Of a DNA stretch of 64,000 bases, positions 1 to 9,023 are shown piece by piece. The translations under genes were made by a program, and so were the position numbers. Within the stretch, counting starts at the first letter, position 1. Every line of letters begins with the position of its first letter. Origin of the DNA: Planctomycetota bacterium (lineage in GTDB: Bacteria > Planctomycetota > UBA1135 > GCA-002686595); contig JAQXEK010000021.1 of NCBI GenBank assembly GCA_029250885.1, positions 62,001-126,000 of the forward strand, given 5' to 3'. Under the pieces are notes generated by a model, which did no database searches, was not told the origin of the DNA, and was given only the letters and a program-made list of their open reading frames with translations.

Positions 1-1902
1 CGCAATGGTCGGCGCGCAGTAACGCATCTCGGCGGCGACCTCGGCCAGGCCCGAGAGAACGTCCAGCTCAGCTAGGCCGCGCGCCGTGTCTAGGATACGT
101 CCGATCTCAGCGGCCACGCCATCGCGCAGCTTGCCAAACAGCTCGTACTCTAGGTCGCGGCTGAGCTCTTCAGCCTTGAGCACCTTCGTCTCGAACTCCT
201 TGAGCTCGGGCGTGATGTAGCGCTCGCAGGTCTTGATCGTCTGCTTGCGGATGTATCGGTCGGGCACGCGATCCACCTGGCCGCGCGGCACCTCAAGGAA
301 GTAGCCGAAGACCGAGTTGTAGCCGATGCGCAGGCCGGTGATTCCCGTGAGCTCGCCTTCGCGGGCTTGGAACTGGGCCATTGCCTGCTTGCCACTACCG
401 GAGATCTCGCGCAGCTCGTCCAGCTCGGCGTGGAAGCCATCGCGCACCAGGCCGCCCTCTTTGATGGCCATGGGCGGCGAGTCCACGATCGTATTACGAA
501 TCTGTGAGGTCACGTCTTCGAGAGCGTCGAGTCGCTCCTCGAGTTCGCGCAAAATGGGCGATCCCACCGTGGCGAGCTGCAGCTTGATTGGGGGAACCAC
601 GGCCAGGGATGCGGCCAGGGCAACCAAGTCCCGGCCGGTGGCGCGACCCGTGGAGAGCTTCGCGACTAGGCGCTCGATGTCTAGTACGTCCCGCAGGACC
701 TCGCGGATCTCCTCACGCAGGAAGACCGTCTGTACGAACTCCGTGACACCATCTTGGCGCTTCGTGATCGCGTCGACCTGGGTCAAGGGCGACAGCAGCC
801 ACTCGCGCATGAGCCGCGCGCCCATGGGCGTGATCGATCGGTCCACCGCGTCCAGTAGCGTGCCCTCGCGGCGCTCACCGCGCTGGGTCACGACCAGTTC
901 GAGGCAAGAGCGCGTGGCGTGATCCAGCACCAAGTGATCTGTGGGCTCGACCTTCTGGATGTGCCGCACGTGGTCGCAGCTCGCGCGCTGGGTCTCCTCC
1001 AGGTACTCGATCAATGCACCCGCCGCGGACACTACCGGCGACTCGTCAGAGAAGCCATAGCCTTCCAAGGTCTTGACCTTGAAGTGCCGCTCGAGAGCGC
1101 GCCGCATGCCGTCGCGATCAAAGCGCCAGTCGTCGCGCTCGGTGACGCGCTGGCCCAACCGCCCGCGCAGCTCGACGCCATCTTCCCAGCGATCCTCCAG
1201 GGTCAACGGCCAGAGCAATTCCGCTGGGCGAATCCGCGCCAGCTCGTCGTCGATCTCGTCGGGGGTAAGCTCAGCCGCGGAGAAGCTGCCGGTGGAGACG
1301 TCGACCCAGGCGAGCCCCGCCTTGGGCGCACCCTTGCCCGTGGTGATGAATACACTAGCTAGGTAGTTGCTCTCTTTCGATTCTAGTGCGTTCTCTTCCG
1401 TCAGTGTGCCCGGCGTCACAATGCGCACAACACCCCGGTCCACAATGCCCTTTACATGGCGCGGGTCCTGCAGCTGCTCGCAGATCGCAACCTTGAAGCC
1501 CTTGCGCACAAGCCGGATCAGGTAGTTCTCCGCCGCCTTCACAGGGATGCCCGCCATGGGGATCGCGTTTGCACCCTTGTCGCGAGCTGTCAAGGTTAGC
1601 CCGATCTCGCGGGACGCGATCACTGCGTCCTCGCCAAACATCTCGTAGAAGTCGCCCATGCGGAAGAAGAGCAGAGCACCCGGCGCGTCCTTCTTCGCCT
1701 TGTTGAACTGCTGCATCATGGGCGTCACACCGCCCTTCTTCTTGGCCTTCTTTTTCTTCGCTGGTGCTGGAGCGGGAGCGGCAGCTCCACCGCCAGACTC
1801 CGCCGAAGTATTGGGCGCACCGTCAGCATGCTCATCCTTACGCACCGCGTCCGTCTTCGCCTCTTCCACCGTGCCCCAATCCAAAAAGTCTTTCTGATCC
1901 AT
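1..1902 (-). CDS. mutS: DNA mismatch repair protein MutS, 5' part (runs off the left edge)
   Basis: This is the mismatch-recognition ATPase of DNA repair. The minus strand is open from the ATG at 1902 to the window edge (634 codons). After an Ala/Pro/Lys-rich N-terminal tail of about 58 residues (with a KKKKAKKKGG stretch), the mismatch-binding domain begins with FFRMGDFYEMF near residues 79-89, which carries the Phe-x-Glu mismatch wedge. Connector, core and clamp regions follow, including LDAVDRSITPMGARLMREWL and IGYNSVFGYFLEV. The visible part ends just before the ATPase domain, so Walker motifs cannot be checked. Plus-strand open frames here are shadows. The gene is divergent from the lipoprotein operon to its right. 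Confidence 0.97.
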   Translation of the reverse strand, partial: MDQKDFLDWGTVEEAKTDAVRKDEHADGAPNTSAESGGGAAAPAPAPAKKKKAKKKGGVTPMMQQFNKAKKDAPGALLFFRMGDFYEMFGEDAVIASREIGLTLTARDKGANAIPMAGIPVKAAENYLIRLVRKGFKVAICEQLQDPRHVKGIVDRGVVRIVTPGTLTEENALESKESNYLASVFITTGKGAPKAGLAWVDVSTGSFSAAELTPDEIDDELARIRPAELLWPLTLEDRWEDGVELRGRLGQRVTERDDWRFDRDGMRRALERHFKVKTLEGYGFSDESPVVSAAGALIEYLEETQRASCDHVRHIQKVEPTDHLVLDHATRSCLELVVTQRGERREGTLLDAVDRSITPMGARLMREWLLSPLTQVDAITKRQDGVTEFVQTVFLREEIREVLRDVLDIERLVAKLSTGRATGRDLVALAASLAVVPPIKLQLATVGSPILRELEERLDALEDVTSQIRNTIVDSPPMAIKEGGLVRDGFHAELDELREISGSGKQAMAQFQAREGELTGITGLRIGYNSVFGYFLEVPRGQVDRVPDRYIRKQTIKTCERYITPELKEFETKVLKAEELSRDLEYELFGKLRDGVAAEIGRILDTARGLAELDVLSGLAEVAAEMRYCAPTIA

Positions 1903-2025
1903 AGTCCTATTGTCCGGCGCTCAGGTCCGAGCCCGGGACGACGAGTTTAGCAGCCCGCTCTCGAAAGCAGCAGCCCCCCGTGCTAAAGCCGTTTTCGCCC
2001 AGTGCCTTGGCCCCGCGGCTCGATC

Positions 2026-2042
2026 TTGGCACTCACTTTGCG
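2026..2042 (+). promoter_or_regulatory. Sigma54 (RpoN) -24/-12 promoter-like element
   Basis: TTGGCAC, five bases, then TTGC matches the RpoN consensus in both bases and spacing (GG at -24, GC at -12). It lies in the mutS/COG3014 intergenic region, about 100 bases upstream of the GTG at 2145, and points toward the lipoprotein genes. RpoN promoters need an enhancer-binding activator, and none is visible in the window. A single match can occur by chance. Confidence 0.5.
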
Positions 2043-2144
2043 TAGGTCTAGGCAGTTCACCACCTCATAAAGCCTAAGGCGGTTGCGAATCGACCCTAGG
2101 CTTGTCATTCTGGCCCCCGCAAGGGACACACTCTGATCTAAACC

Positions 2145-3542
2145 GTGCACACTGAAGCTGACCACCGGCCCCAAGGCCGCCCGAGCCCGGGGCTTGCGAC
2201 TCGCATCGCGGGCCTTGGCCTCTTGGCGTTGGCCAGCTGCGCGACCTATGCGGAGAACACCGAGGCCGCCCTCGGCGCTTTCCAGCGTGGGGATGTGGAC
2301 GGCTCGGTCAACGCCTACAGGGACGTGGTTGACTCGAACTTCCTGCGCGGGGCCGAGACCGGTACCGTGCTCCTGGCAGCGGGTCGCTGGACAGAAGCTA
2401 GGGCTGAGTTTGAGCGCGCCCAACGCGCCGTAAACGACATCGAACAACAGGCTCTCATCAGTGCCGAGGACCTGACCGAAAGTCTGGGCTCGTGGTTCTG
2501 GAACGACACGGTGCAGACCTACCAAGGCGAGGGATTCGAGCGGGTTTACCTGCACATGTCCCTCGCTTTGACCTATTTGGCCGAGGGCAAGCTCCAGGAC
2601 GTCTTCGTAGAGACGCGCCTTGCGAACGCATTGCTCGAGAGCGAAGAGGGGCTCTACGAAAAGGAATACAAGGCCGGGGGCCTCGGGCACTTCATCTCGG
2701 CCCTCACCTACGAGCTGATGGGTGAGTACGACGAGGCCTACATCGACTACAAGCGCATGGCCGCCAAGGGCGTCGGGATGGACATTGCCGGCCCGGCCCT
2801 GGTGCGCATCGCGAAGAAGCTGCACCGGGACGATGAGCTACAGGATTTCGAGGCGCGCTTTGGCGCGTCAGAATCTCCGCCGGCCGACGCGGCCTCGATC
2901 GTCGTCATCGCCGGCGTGGGGTTGGCTCCTTATAAGAAAGAGAAGGGCTTCGCCGTGGAGAGCCTGGACGGCCTGATCAAGGTCGTGGCCCCTACCCTCC
3001 AGCGCCGCGGCCAGAGCGTCGGCAACCTGCGGCTCGTCTTGAAAGACGGTGCAGGCAGCCTGCGCACCGCCGTGGTGGAGGAGGTCTTCGACGTGGCCGA
3101 GGAAAACCTGAACGACCGCATCGTGCTGGTGACGGCCAAGTCCGTTGCGCGCACCTTTGCTAAGCGAGAGCTGACGAAGCAACTGGAGGACGACCACGGA
3201 ATCCTGGGCCGCCTGGTAGGGGACGTCTTTTCCTCTGCCACCGAGCGCGCCGACCTGCGCTTTTGGCAGACCCTGCCAGACACCTACCAGGCAGCCCGCA
3301 TGTTCGTAGATCCCGGCGAACACGGCCTCGAGCTGCAGGCCGGACCCGCTGGTACGGCAAGTCTAGGCCGCTTTCAGCTAGAGCCGGGAGAGACCTTGGT
3401 CATCCTAGCGCGCACCGTGGACTACCAGCTCTTTGCGAATGTGATCGGTGGAACCCCCGTTGCACCCGCCCCCACGCCTATCAGCCCCGCGCCGAATGCG
3501 ACCAATGATCCCGTGGAGAGCATGCCCATCCTTGGAGACTGA
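2145..3542 (+). CDS. COG3014-type TPR lipoprotein
   Basis: This is a 465-residue predicted lipoprotein of the COG3014 type that often precedes ycfL and lpoB homologues. The GTG at 2145 gives a signal sequence ending in the lipobox LALASC, with Cys32 as the lipidated residue. Residues of about 35-215 look like TPR helices (repeated AxxxFxRGD and ARAEFERAQ patterns), and the C-terminal half is a beta-rich domain. A Pro-rich tail with an APAPTPISPAP stretch ends the protein. The stop is four bases before the next ATG, so the genes are probably co-transcribed. Its exact role is unknown. Context suggests outer-membrane peptidoglycan-synthase regulation. The start has no Shine-Dalgarno motif. Confidence 0.8.
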   Translation: MHTEADHRPQGRPSPGLATRIAGLGLLALASCATYAENTEAALGAFQRGDVDGSVNAYRDVVDSNFLRGAETGTVLLAAGRWTEARAEFERAQRAVNDIEQQALISAEDLTESLGSWFWNDTVQTYQGEGFERVYLHMSLALTYLAEGKLQDVFVETRLANALLESEEGLYEKEYKAGGLGHFISALTYELMGEYDEAYIDYKRMAAKGVGMDIAGPALVRIAKKLHRDDELQDFEARFGASESPPADAASIVVIAGVGLAPYKKEKGFAVESLDGLIKVVAPTLQRRGQSVGNLRLVLKDGAGSLRTAVVEEVFDVAEENLNDRIVLVTAKSVARTFAKRELTKQLEDDHGILGRLVGDVFSSATERADLRFWQTLPDTYQAARMFVDPGEHGLELQAGPAGTASLGRFQLEPGETLVILARTVDYQLFANVIGGTPVAPAPTPISPAPNATNDPVESMPILGD

Positions 3543-3546
3543 AACC

Positions 3547-3972
3547 ATGAAGAAGATACCTGTCACCTATTCCGCCCTTGCGCTGCTGGCCTTCCTAGGC
3601 AGCTGCCAGGGACCCAATATGTCCCAGCGCTCGCAGAACACCTACCGCGCGAGCGAGGGCTCGTTCGAGATTGAGAAGGATATGGGCAGCACCCTGCTGG
3701 GGGATGGCGTTGCGTTAAAGAACGCGCGCTCCCACCGCGAGGATGGGCGCCTCTTGGTCGACCTCGACCTGGTAAATAGCCGTAACCACAAGATGTACTT
3801 CGAGTGGCGCGTGGAGTGGTTCGACAACTTCGGCGAGCCGGTCAAGGTCAATACGCCCTGGCGCCCAACCGCCCTGGCGGCATCGGCGACGAAGCACCTG
3901 GTGCTGGTCGCTCCGACGGACTCCAGCACGACCTGGCAGCTCGCAACGCGCACACCGAACAACCTCGACTAA
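3547..3972 (+). CDS. YcfL/DUF1425-family lipoprotein
   Basis: This is a 141-residue lipoprotein. The signal peptide ends in the lipobox AFLGSC (Cys20). The rest is a single small beta domain with the YcfL-type core: residues alternating around DGRLLVDLDLVN, then YFEWRVEWFDNFGEPV, then a final strand LVLVAPTDSS. In enterobacteria YcfL is encoded next to LpoB, and the same order is kept here. The ATG at 3547 follows a GGAG nine bases upstream, one of the few good ribosome sites in this region. A longer open frame upstream of this ATG overlaps the COG3014 gene and was rejected because it would bury the signal peptide. Confidence 0.8.
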   Translation: MKKIPVTYSALALLAFLGSCQGPNMSQRSQNTYRASEGSFEIEKDMGSTLLGDGVALKNARSHREDGRLLVDLDLVNSRNHKMYFEWRVEWFDNFGEPVKVNTPWRPTALAASATKHLVLVAPTDSSTTWQLATRTPNNLD

Positions 3973-4051
3973 TTCAATTGGGCGGAAGGCTCTACCTTCC
4001 GGTCCGTATGGCGTCCTAGGGCGCACCCCATCAACTGCGCAATCTGCGCTC

Positions 4052-4057
4052 TATACT
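4052..4057 (+). promoter_or_regulatory. -10 element (TATACT) just upstream of lpoB
   Basis: TATACT lies 14 bases before the lpoB ATG, so transcription would start only about 7 bases upstream of the start codon. No convincing -35 is present. If used, lpoB would have its own nearly leaderless transcript besides any read-through from the operon. Confidence 0.3.
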
Positions 4058-4071
4058 CGATTACCAACACT

Positions 4072-4704
4072 ATGCAGAAAGCCCTTCAAATCCTTTTCGC
4101 CCTACCCCTTCTCCTTGCTGCGAGCTGTAGCTCCGTTAAGTACGACGATCCGAACGGCGTCGAGACCCTGACCAACGACTTTGGCTCCACGGATCTTCAG
4201 ACCATGGCCGCCGATATGTCGGCCTCGCTCTTGGCCTCCTCGAGCCTTTCCTATCTAGAGCACTCCGGCAAGGGCGAGGACAAGCGCATCATCATGTATG
4301 TGGGCGACATCGAGAACCGCACCACCGAGCACATTGACACCCAGGGCATCTCGGACTCCATCCGCGTTCGCTTGATGCAGGCCGGCAAGTTCCGCTTCGT
4401 TGCCGGCGATGCCGGTCAGACCGAGATCGGCGACCAGGTCAGCTTCCAACAGGGGTCGGGCCGAGTCGACGGTGCTATGGCCAAGGCCTTCGGCAAGCAA
4501 CTCGGCGCAGACGTCGTGATGTACGGCACCCTGCGCTCGATCGACAAGGAGAAGGGCCGAAGCCTCGAGTCCCTCGGCAACAAGAAGGAGGACGTCTTCT
4601 ACCAGTTCGTGTTGACCGCTGTGAACATCGAGACCGGCGAGTTTCTTTGGAGCGCAGAGAGCACCCTCCGCAAGCGCTCGACCACAGGCATCTTCGGGCG
4701 CTAG
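4072..4704 (+). CDS. lpoB: Penicillin-binding protein activator LpoB
   Basis: This is an outer-membrane lipoprotein predicted to reach through the periplasm and activate a class A penicillin-binding protein, thereby controlling peptidoglycan synthesis. It has 210 residues. The signal peptide ends in the lipobox LLAASC (Cys19). The globular domain shows the LpoB pattern: IIMYVGDIENRTTEHIDT, DSIRVRLMQAGKFRFV, then AKAFGKQLGADVVMYGTLRSID, and the terminal strand TGEFLWSAESTLRKR. It closes the COG3014-YcfL-LpoB group and is followed by a strong terminator at 4783. There is no Shine-Dalgarno motif. The cognate PBP is not in the window. Confidence 0.88.
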   Translation: MQKALQILFALPLLLAASCSSVKYDDPNGVETLTNDFGSTDLQTMAADMSASLLASSSLSYLEHSGKGEDKRIIMYVGDIENRTTEHIDTQGISDSIRVRLMQAGKFRFVAGDAGQTEIGDQVSFQQGSGRVDGAMAKAFGKQLGADVVMYGTLRSIDKEKGRSLESLGNKKEDVFYQFVLTAVNIETGEFLWSAESTLRKRSTTGIFGR

Positions 4705-4782
4705 GGCTCTCGACCAAGGACGTAAACTTTCCGGAGAAGTGCGCCCAAAGCGCCCGGTTTCTACGGCGACCTAACGATTCCC

Positions 4783-4828
4783 TTGCGAGCGACACGGCTT
4801 AACGACGTGTCGCTCGCAATCCTGTTTA
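4783..4828 (+). terminator. Intrinsic terminator-like hairpin after lpoB
   Basis: A perfect 14-bp stem (4783-4796 with 4806-4819) encloses a 9-base loop and is followed by TCCTGTTTAAG. The T tract is broken, but the stem is long and GC-rich. It sits 78 bases after the lpoB stop. Confidence 0.7.
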
Positions 4829-4989
4829 AGTGGCCCCTGGAGACCCTAATGCGTGGCCCAGAGACCGTCATGATTCCATCAACCCATGCGGATCCTCCCA
4901 TGCTTATTCGCGTCATGCCGATTCCCTAGCGATTCCCAAGAATCCGTGGAGCAGTTGCAAACGTTCCGGCCCTAGGGGCGTATACCCAT

Positions 4990-5110
4990 TTCCTTAGGGG
5001 TGAAAACCTCTTGGGGGGGGACTCTTGAAAGAAATGATCTGGCAAGCTCGCCAGCCACAACTTTCAGAACTTACGAGGTCGGCTGTTTAGGCATCCGGCC
5101 TCGTATTTTT
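4990..5110 (+). ncRNA. Candidate structured RNA or leader: three hairpins ending in a terminator
   Basis: Three hairpins follow one another. 4996-5011 is a 6-bp stem closed by a GAAA tetraloop. 5026-5066 has an outer TGAAAG/CTTTCA stem and an inner CTGGC/GCCAG hairpin. 5073-5104 is a 10-bp stem with one G-T pair, followed by TATTTTT. The previous gene already has its own terminator at 4783, so this looks like a separate short transcript, or an attenuator for the epimerase gene at 5188. A TATACC -10-like box lies at 4981. It matches no RNA family I recognise. The remaining bases between 4829 and 4990 show nothing else. Confidence 0.35.
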
Positions 5111-5187
5111 AATCTTGCCTGGCCGTAAGCGAAACTTTGGCCATCGTCACGGGCCTAAGAACCCAGTTAGGGATATGGTTAGACCCC

Positions 5188-6174
5188 ATGAAGCGCTACC
5201 TCATCACCGGCGGTGCCGGGTTCATCGGCTCTCACATTGCCACTGGGCTTGTCCAACGCGGTGACGCCGTCCGTGTTTTCGACAACCTAGATAGCGGCAA
5301 CCTCAAGAACCTCGCGCACCTCGAAGTGGGGGAGCAGGGCTCCGGCGCTCCGGTTGAGTTTGTCCAAGGCGATATCCGGGACGTAGAAGCCTTGCGCGCC
5401 GCCTTCGGTCAAAAGGGCGAGATCGAGGGTGCCTTCCACGAGGCCGCCCAGGTCTCGGTACCCCGTAGCATCGAGGAGCCCGAGGCCAGCTACGCGATCA
5501 ACGTGACCGGTAGCCTGAATGTGGTTGAGTCGGCGCGCCGCGCTGGCGTGCGCAAGATCGTGGCCGCCGCATCCTCGGCCGCCTACGGCGACTCGGACGA
5601 GCTGCCCAAGCACGAGGCCATGACGCCCAATCCCCTGTCGCCCTACGCATCAGGGAAGCTCGCCATGGAGGGCATCCTCGAGGTCTGGGCCAAGGTCCAC
5701 CGAATGCACTGCGTCAACCTGCGCTACTTCAACGTCTTCGGCCCGCGCCAGGCGGACGACAGCCCCTACACGGGCGTCATCGCAATCTTTGCTCGGCGCC
5801 TTCTAGACAACCTGCCGATCACGATCTTCGGCGACGGCGAGCAGACCCGCGACTTTACCTTTATCGACAACGTCGTGGCCGCCAACCTGCTGGCCATGGA
5901 CGCCGGCGACGATGCGAACACCAAGATCGGCCCGGGCGAGGTCTTCAACGTGGGCGTGTCTGAACGCACCAGCCTCAACACGTTGTATGGTGCCATGGCC
6001 GAGCTGGCCGGCGTCGAACTCAAGCCGACCTACGCGGAGCCCCGTGCCGGCGACGTGCGGCACAGCCTGGCTTCGCTCGAGAAGACGCGCCCCCTCCTCG
6101 GCTACGATCCCAAGGTCGGTTTCCGCGAGGGCATCCGCGCGACCTTCGACTGGTACCAGGCCGGCACTCTCTAG
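5188..6174 (+). CDS. NAD-dependent nucleotide-sugar epimerase (WbpP/TviC-like SDR)
   Basis: This extended short-chain dehydrogenase/reductase has 328 residues and probably interconverts UDP-sugars at C4 for surface polysaccharide synthesis. The ATG at 5188 was chosen because the Rossmann motif GGAGFIGS then starts near residue 8. An upstream in-frame start would add 17 unrelated residues. The catalytic Tyr and Lys are in SPYASGK, with a Ser-rich strand (AAASSAAYG) before it. AAQVSVPRSIEEP and LRYFNVFGPRQ resemble the UDP-GlcNAc 4-epimerases WbpP and TviC. Substrate is not proven. The exopolysaccharide cluster at 51773 contains a matching UDP-sugar dehydrogenase, though 46 kb away. No Shine-Dalgarno motif precedes the start. 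Confidence 0.85.
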   Translation: MKRYLITGGAGFIGSHIATGLVQRGDAVRVFDNLDSGNLKNLAHLEVGEQGSGAPVEFVQGDIRDVEALRAAFGQKGEIEGAFHEAAQVSVPRSIEEPEASYAINVTGSLNVVESARRAGVRKIVAAASSAAYGDSDELPKHEAMTPNPLSPYASGKLAMEGILEVWAKVHRMHCVNLRYFNVFGPRQADDSPYTGVIAIFARRLLDNLPITIFGDGEQTRDFTFIDNVVAANLLAMDAGDDANTKIGPGEVFNVGVSERTSLNTLYGAMAELAGVELKPTYAEPRAGDVRHSLASLEKTRPLLGYDPKVGFREGIRATFDWYQAGTL

Positions 6175-6796
6175 CTTCCGGTCTCGACCTGCACGTATTC
6201 GACGCCTCGTTCCTGGGTCAAGGCGACGGGGCCGGGACAGTCAGAGTCCTAGATAGGGGGGATGCGAGGAGCAGGAGTGTCTAAAGCATGGCGATGTAAA
6301 GGCGGTGCTAGCGGGGAGCCTCGACATACTTAGCTCGCCACGTACGGGTTGGCGTCACGAGCCATGCCCGCGGTCCTGCTGGGGAAGCCTTGTCGCTTGG
6401 CCCATGGGAAGCGGCAGGTGGGGCCTAAACACCCCTGAAGGGGCCGTTAGGGGGCCTGGGAGGGTCCGGAGCCCTATGTGTGCTCCTAGTAGACTCGACT
6501 CAGGTTGGGGGTGGTCTCCCCTCGAGTTGGTGATTTCGAGTGCAGAAAGGTGTCATGAGTGTGGGCTAGGCCGGCTTCTCAGCCGAAAGGGGGGGCAACC
6601 TCTCCGTTTCTCCTCTCGCGGATTTGCAGGCCACGCGCCCCATTTTGCCCTTGGGCGGATTGCCTCATTTCCGAGTCCCTAGTATTCTACCCGGGCATTT
6701 TTCCCAGCCTAAACGGCGCAATCGACCCAAAAGGAACGATCGATGCGCCTGTCTGGAAAACCCCGGCGGCCACCTTGCCGCCAACCACGAAACATC
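6175..6796 (+). other. 622-base region without a convincing gene
   Basis: Open frames here are short and do not resemble proteins. Visible structure is limited to small hairpins, such as CCCCTGAAGGGG near 6431-6442 and CGGCT-TCTC-AGCCG near 6570-6583. It may contain the pckA promoter and a long leader, but no known riboswitch or RNA family was recognised. Confidence 0.4.
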
Positions 6797-8464
6797 ATGG
6801 ATGCCAGCACAATGGATTACGCCGCGGACCTCGAGCAACTGTTCGGTCTGACGGGCGTCACCTACAAGTACAACCTTTCAAAAGATGAGCTCTTCCACGA
6901 GGCCATTGCCAACGACCGCGGTCGTATTGCCGAAGGTGGTCCTGACGACGCTCAAAAGGCCTACCCCACCAAGCTTGGTGTGGACGGCCCCCTGGTTTAC
7001 TACACGGACCCGACCTGCACTGGCCGCCCGGTCAAGGACACCTTTGGCGTCGCCTGGCCCGAGCTCGAGGAAAAGGTCTGGTGGAAGCCGGACTTCCAGA
7101 AGTTCCCCGTGGAGGGCTACCAGCGCCTGCTCAAGGATGTCGTGGCGCACCTCAACGAGCGCAAGGCTAGCCTCTACGTTAAGGAGGTCTACTGTGGCCA
7201 CGATGCCCGCTATGCGACGCCTTATCGGTTCGTTGGCGAGTACGCGACCCACGCCTCCTTCGCCCACAACATGTTCCCGAAGAACATCAAGGGCGTCGAG
7301 GACGAGGCCAGCAAGCGCTGGACCATGCTTAACGTCCCCAGCTTCCGCTGCGATCCCGAGATTCACGGCTCCAACTCGGACCGCGCGGTCATCATCGACC
7401 TGAAGAACCGCATCGGCCTTGTGGTCGGTCGTTCGGACTACTGTGGCGTGGTCAAGAAGACCATGTTTACCGTTATGAACTACCAGCTGCCGGAGATGGG
7501 CGAGATGTCCATGCACTGCTCTGCCAACGTGGGCAAGGGTGGCGACGGCGCAATCCTGTTTGGCCTGTCCGGTACCGGCAAGACGACCCTGTCCGCCGAC
7601 CCCGACCGCAAGCTCATCGGTGACGACGAGCACGCCTGGACTTCCGATGGCATCATCAATTATGAGGACGGCTGCTACGCTAAGCTGATCGACCTCGACA
7701 AGGCCGACGAGCCGGTGATCGCCGCAGCCCTCTCCATGAAGGGCACGATCATCGAGAACGTTCCTGCTTTGCCCGGCAAGACGATGGAGGAGTGTCATCC
7801 CGACGACCTCGACCTGTTCGATAAGTCGGTTACCGAGAACACGCGCTTCAGCTACCCGCTGACCTGCAACCCGAATGTCCAAGATGGCGCCCAGGGTCCT
7901 CACCCCGAGACGATCGTGCTACTGACCGCCGACGCCTTCGGCGTGCTGCCCCCCGTATCGATCCTGGACAAGGAGCAGGTCATGTACCACTTCACCAGTG
8001 GCTTCACCGCGAAGCTCGCCGGTACCGAAGTGGGCATCACTGAGCCTAAGGCCGCCTTCAGCGCGTGCTTCGGCGCGCCGTTCATGGCCCAAAAGCCCGG
8101 CGTCTACGCGGAGCTTCTTGCCGCCAAGATGGAGAAGCACAACGCGCGCTGCATCCTGCTGAACACCGGCTGGTCCGGTGGTGCCTACGGCGAGGGTAAG
8201 CGCATGAGCCTTACCTACACCCGCGCCCTGCTCGACGCCGCCTTTGCCGGTGATCTGGACAACGTCGAGACCGAGCTCCACCCGCTCTTCAACCTCGCGA
8301 TGCCTAAGTCATGCCCCGGCGTGCCCGACGACATCCTGAACCCGAAGAACACCTGGGCAGACAAGGCCGCCTACGACGCCGCCGCCGAGAAGCTGCGTGA
8401 CATGTTCCACAAGAACTTCGCCGACAAGAACCTCGGCGAGCTCGGCATCAAGCCGGTGATGTAG
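6797..8464 (+). CDS. pckA: Phosphoenolpyruvate carboxykinase (ATP)
   Basis: This cytoplasmic enzyme converts oxaloacetate plus ATP to phosphoenolpyruvate, CO2 and ADP, the entry to gluconeogenesis. With the ATG at 6797 it has 555 residues, close to the 540 of the E. coli enzyme. The kinase-1a P-loop GLSGTGKTT is at residues 256-264, with the metal/substrate region SMHCSANVGKGGD just before it. DDEHAW and the C-terminal NTGWSGGAYGEGKRM are also typical of the ATP-dependent family. An upstream in-frame ATG at 6743 would add 18 basic residues with no counterpart in the family. It is monocistronic, with a strong terminator at 8496. Confidence 0.96.
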   Translation: MDASTMDYAADLEQLFGLTGVTYKYNLSKDELFHEAIANDRGRIAEGGPDDAQKAYPTKLGVDGPLVYYTDPTCTGRPVKDTFGVAWPELEEKVWWKPDFQKFPVEGYQRLLKDVVAHLNERKASLYVKEVYCGHDARYATPYRFVGEYATHASFAHNMFPKNIKGVEDEASKRWTMLNVPSFRCDPEIHGSNSDRAVIIDLKNRIGLVVGRSDYCGVVKKTMFTVMNYQLPEMGEMSMHCSANVGKGGDGAILFGLSGTGKTTLSADPDRKLIGDDEHAWTSDGIINYEDGCYAKLIDLDKADEPVIAAALSMKGTIIENVPALPGKTMEECHPDDLDLFDKSVTENTRFSYPLTCNPNVQDGAQGPHPETIVLLTADAFGVLPPVSILDKEQVMYHFTSGFTAKLAGTEVGITEPKAAFSACFGAPFMAQKPGVYAELLAAKMEKHNARCILLNTGWSGGAYGEGKRMSLTYTRALLDAAFAGDLDNVETELHPLFNLAMPKSCPGVPDDILNPKNTWADKAAYDAAAEKLRDMFHKNFADKNLGELGIKPVM

Positions 8465-8495
8465 CCAAGCCGAAGCGAACGCTTCCGCAGATATA

Positions 8496-8541
8496 AGCCA
8501 GGGCCACCCAGCGCATGCTGGGTGGCCCTGGCTCCTTAATA
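8496..8541. terminator. Terminator hairpin after pckA
   Basis: A perfect 17-bp inverted repeat (8496-8512 with 8517-8533) closes a GCAT loop, followed by CCTTAATAT. It lies between pckA and the convergent TPR gene and could serve both strands. Confidence 0.8.
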
Positions 8542-8638
8542 TGTCTACCGAGCGGAATCTCGGCCCCTTGGCCCAGCGGATCGCCGGCCAGATCGAAGCT
8601 CGTCACGGCTTCTGGCCGCAGGCGCCGAGTAGCCGAGG

Positions 8639-9010
8639 CTACTGAATCACATTGATGTCCTGGGGGGGCGGAGCGTCGGGGTTCGTCTTGAGCTCTTGTT
8701 TCCAGGAGAGCATGCGCGCCCTAGATTGCGCCGTCTCGGCATCGTCGATGCGATCTAGGCGCTGGTAGATCATCGATAGGCCCGTAAAGGCCAGGGGGTC
8801 TTCAGGGAAGAGCTCGCAGATGCCCTTGGCGGTCACGAGCGCTCCCTCGAGATCACCTGCGTGCATCTGGGCCTGGGACAAGGCCTGTAGGCAGTCGTCC
8901 CACTCCGGGTCGATGGCGAGGGCAGCTTGGAACTTCTCGATGGAGTCGGCGTGCTTGCCCTCTCCGAAGAGGGCCATGCCTTCCATATATGGCTTGATCT
9001 TGTCGCTCAT
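8639..9010 (-). CDS. Small TPR-repeat protein
   Basis: This 123-residue cytoplasmic protein has no signal peptide. Two or three tetratricopeptide motifs cover residues of about 5-100: GMALFGEGKHADSIEKF, then ALAIDPEWDDCLQALSQAQ, then GLSMIYQRLDRIDDAETA. TPR units bind other proteins. No enzyme activity is visible. It lies 13 bases downstream of the DUF59/MIP18 gene with AAGGA ten bases before its ATG, so the two form an operon. Association with iron-sulfur assembly is an inference from that position only. Confidence 0.75.
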   Translation of the reverse strand: MSDKIKPYMEGMALFGEGKHADSIEKFQAALAIDPEWDDCLQALSQAQMHAGDLEGALVTAKGICELFPEDPLAFTGLSMIYQRLDRIDDAETAQSRARMLSWKQELKTNPDAPPPQDINVIQ

Positions 9011-9023
9011 GGCCTGTCGTTCC

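Noticed and set aside
326-1362. Plus-strand open frames over the first 1.9 kb
   Set aside because: They are antisense to mutS, which has a continuous match to the family.
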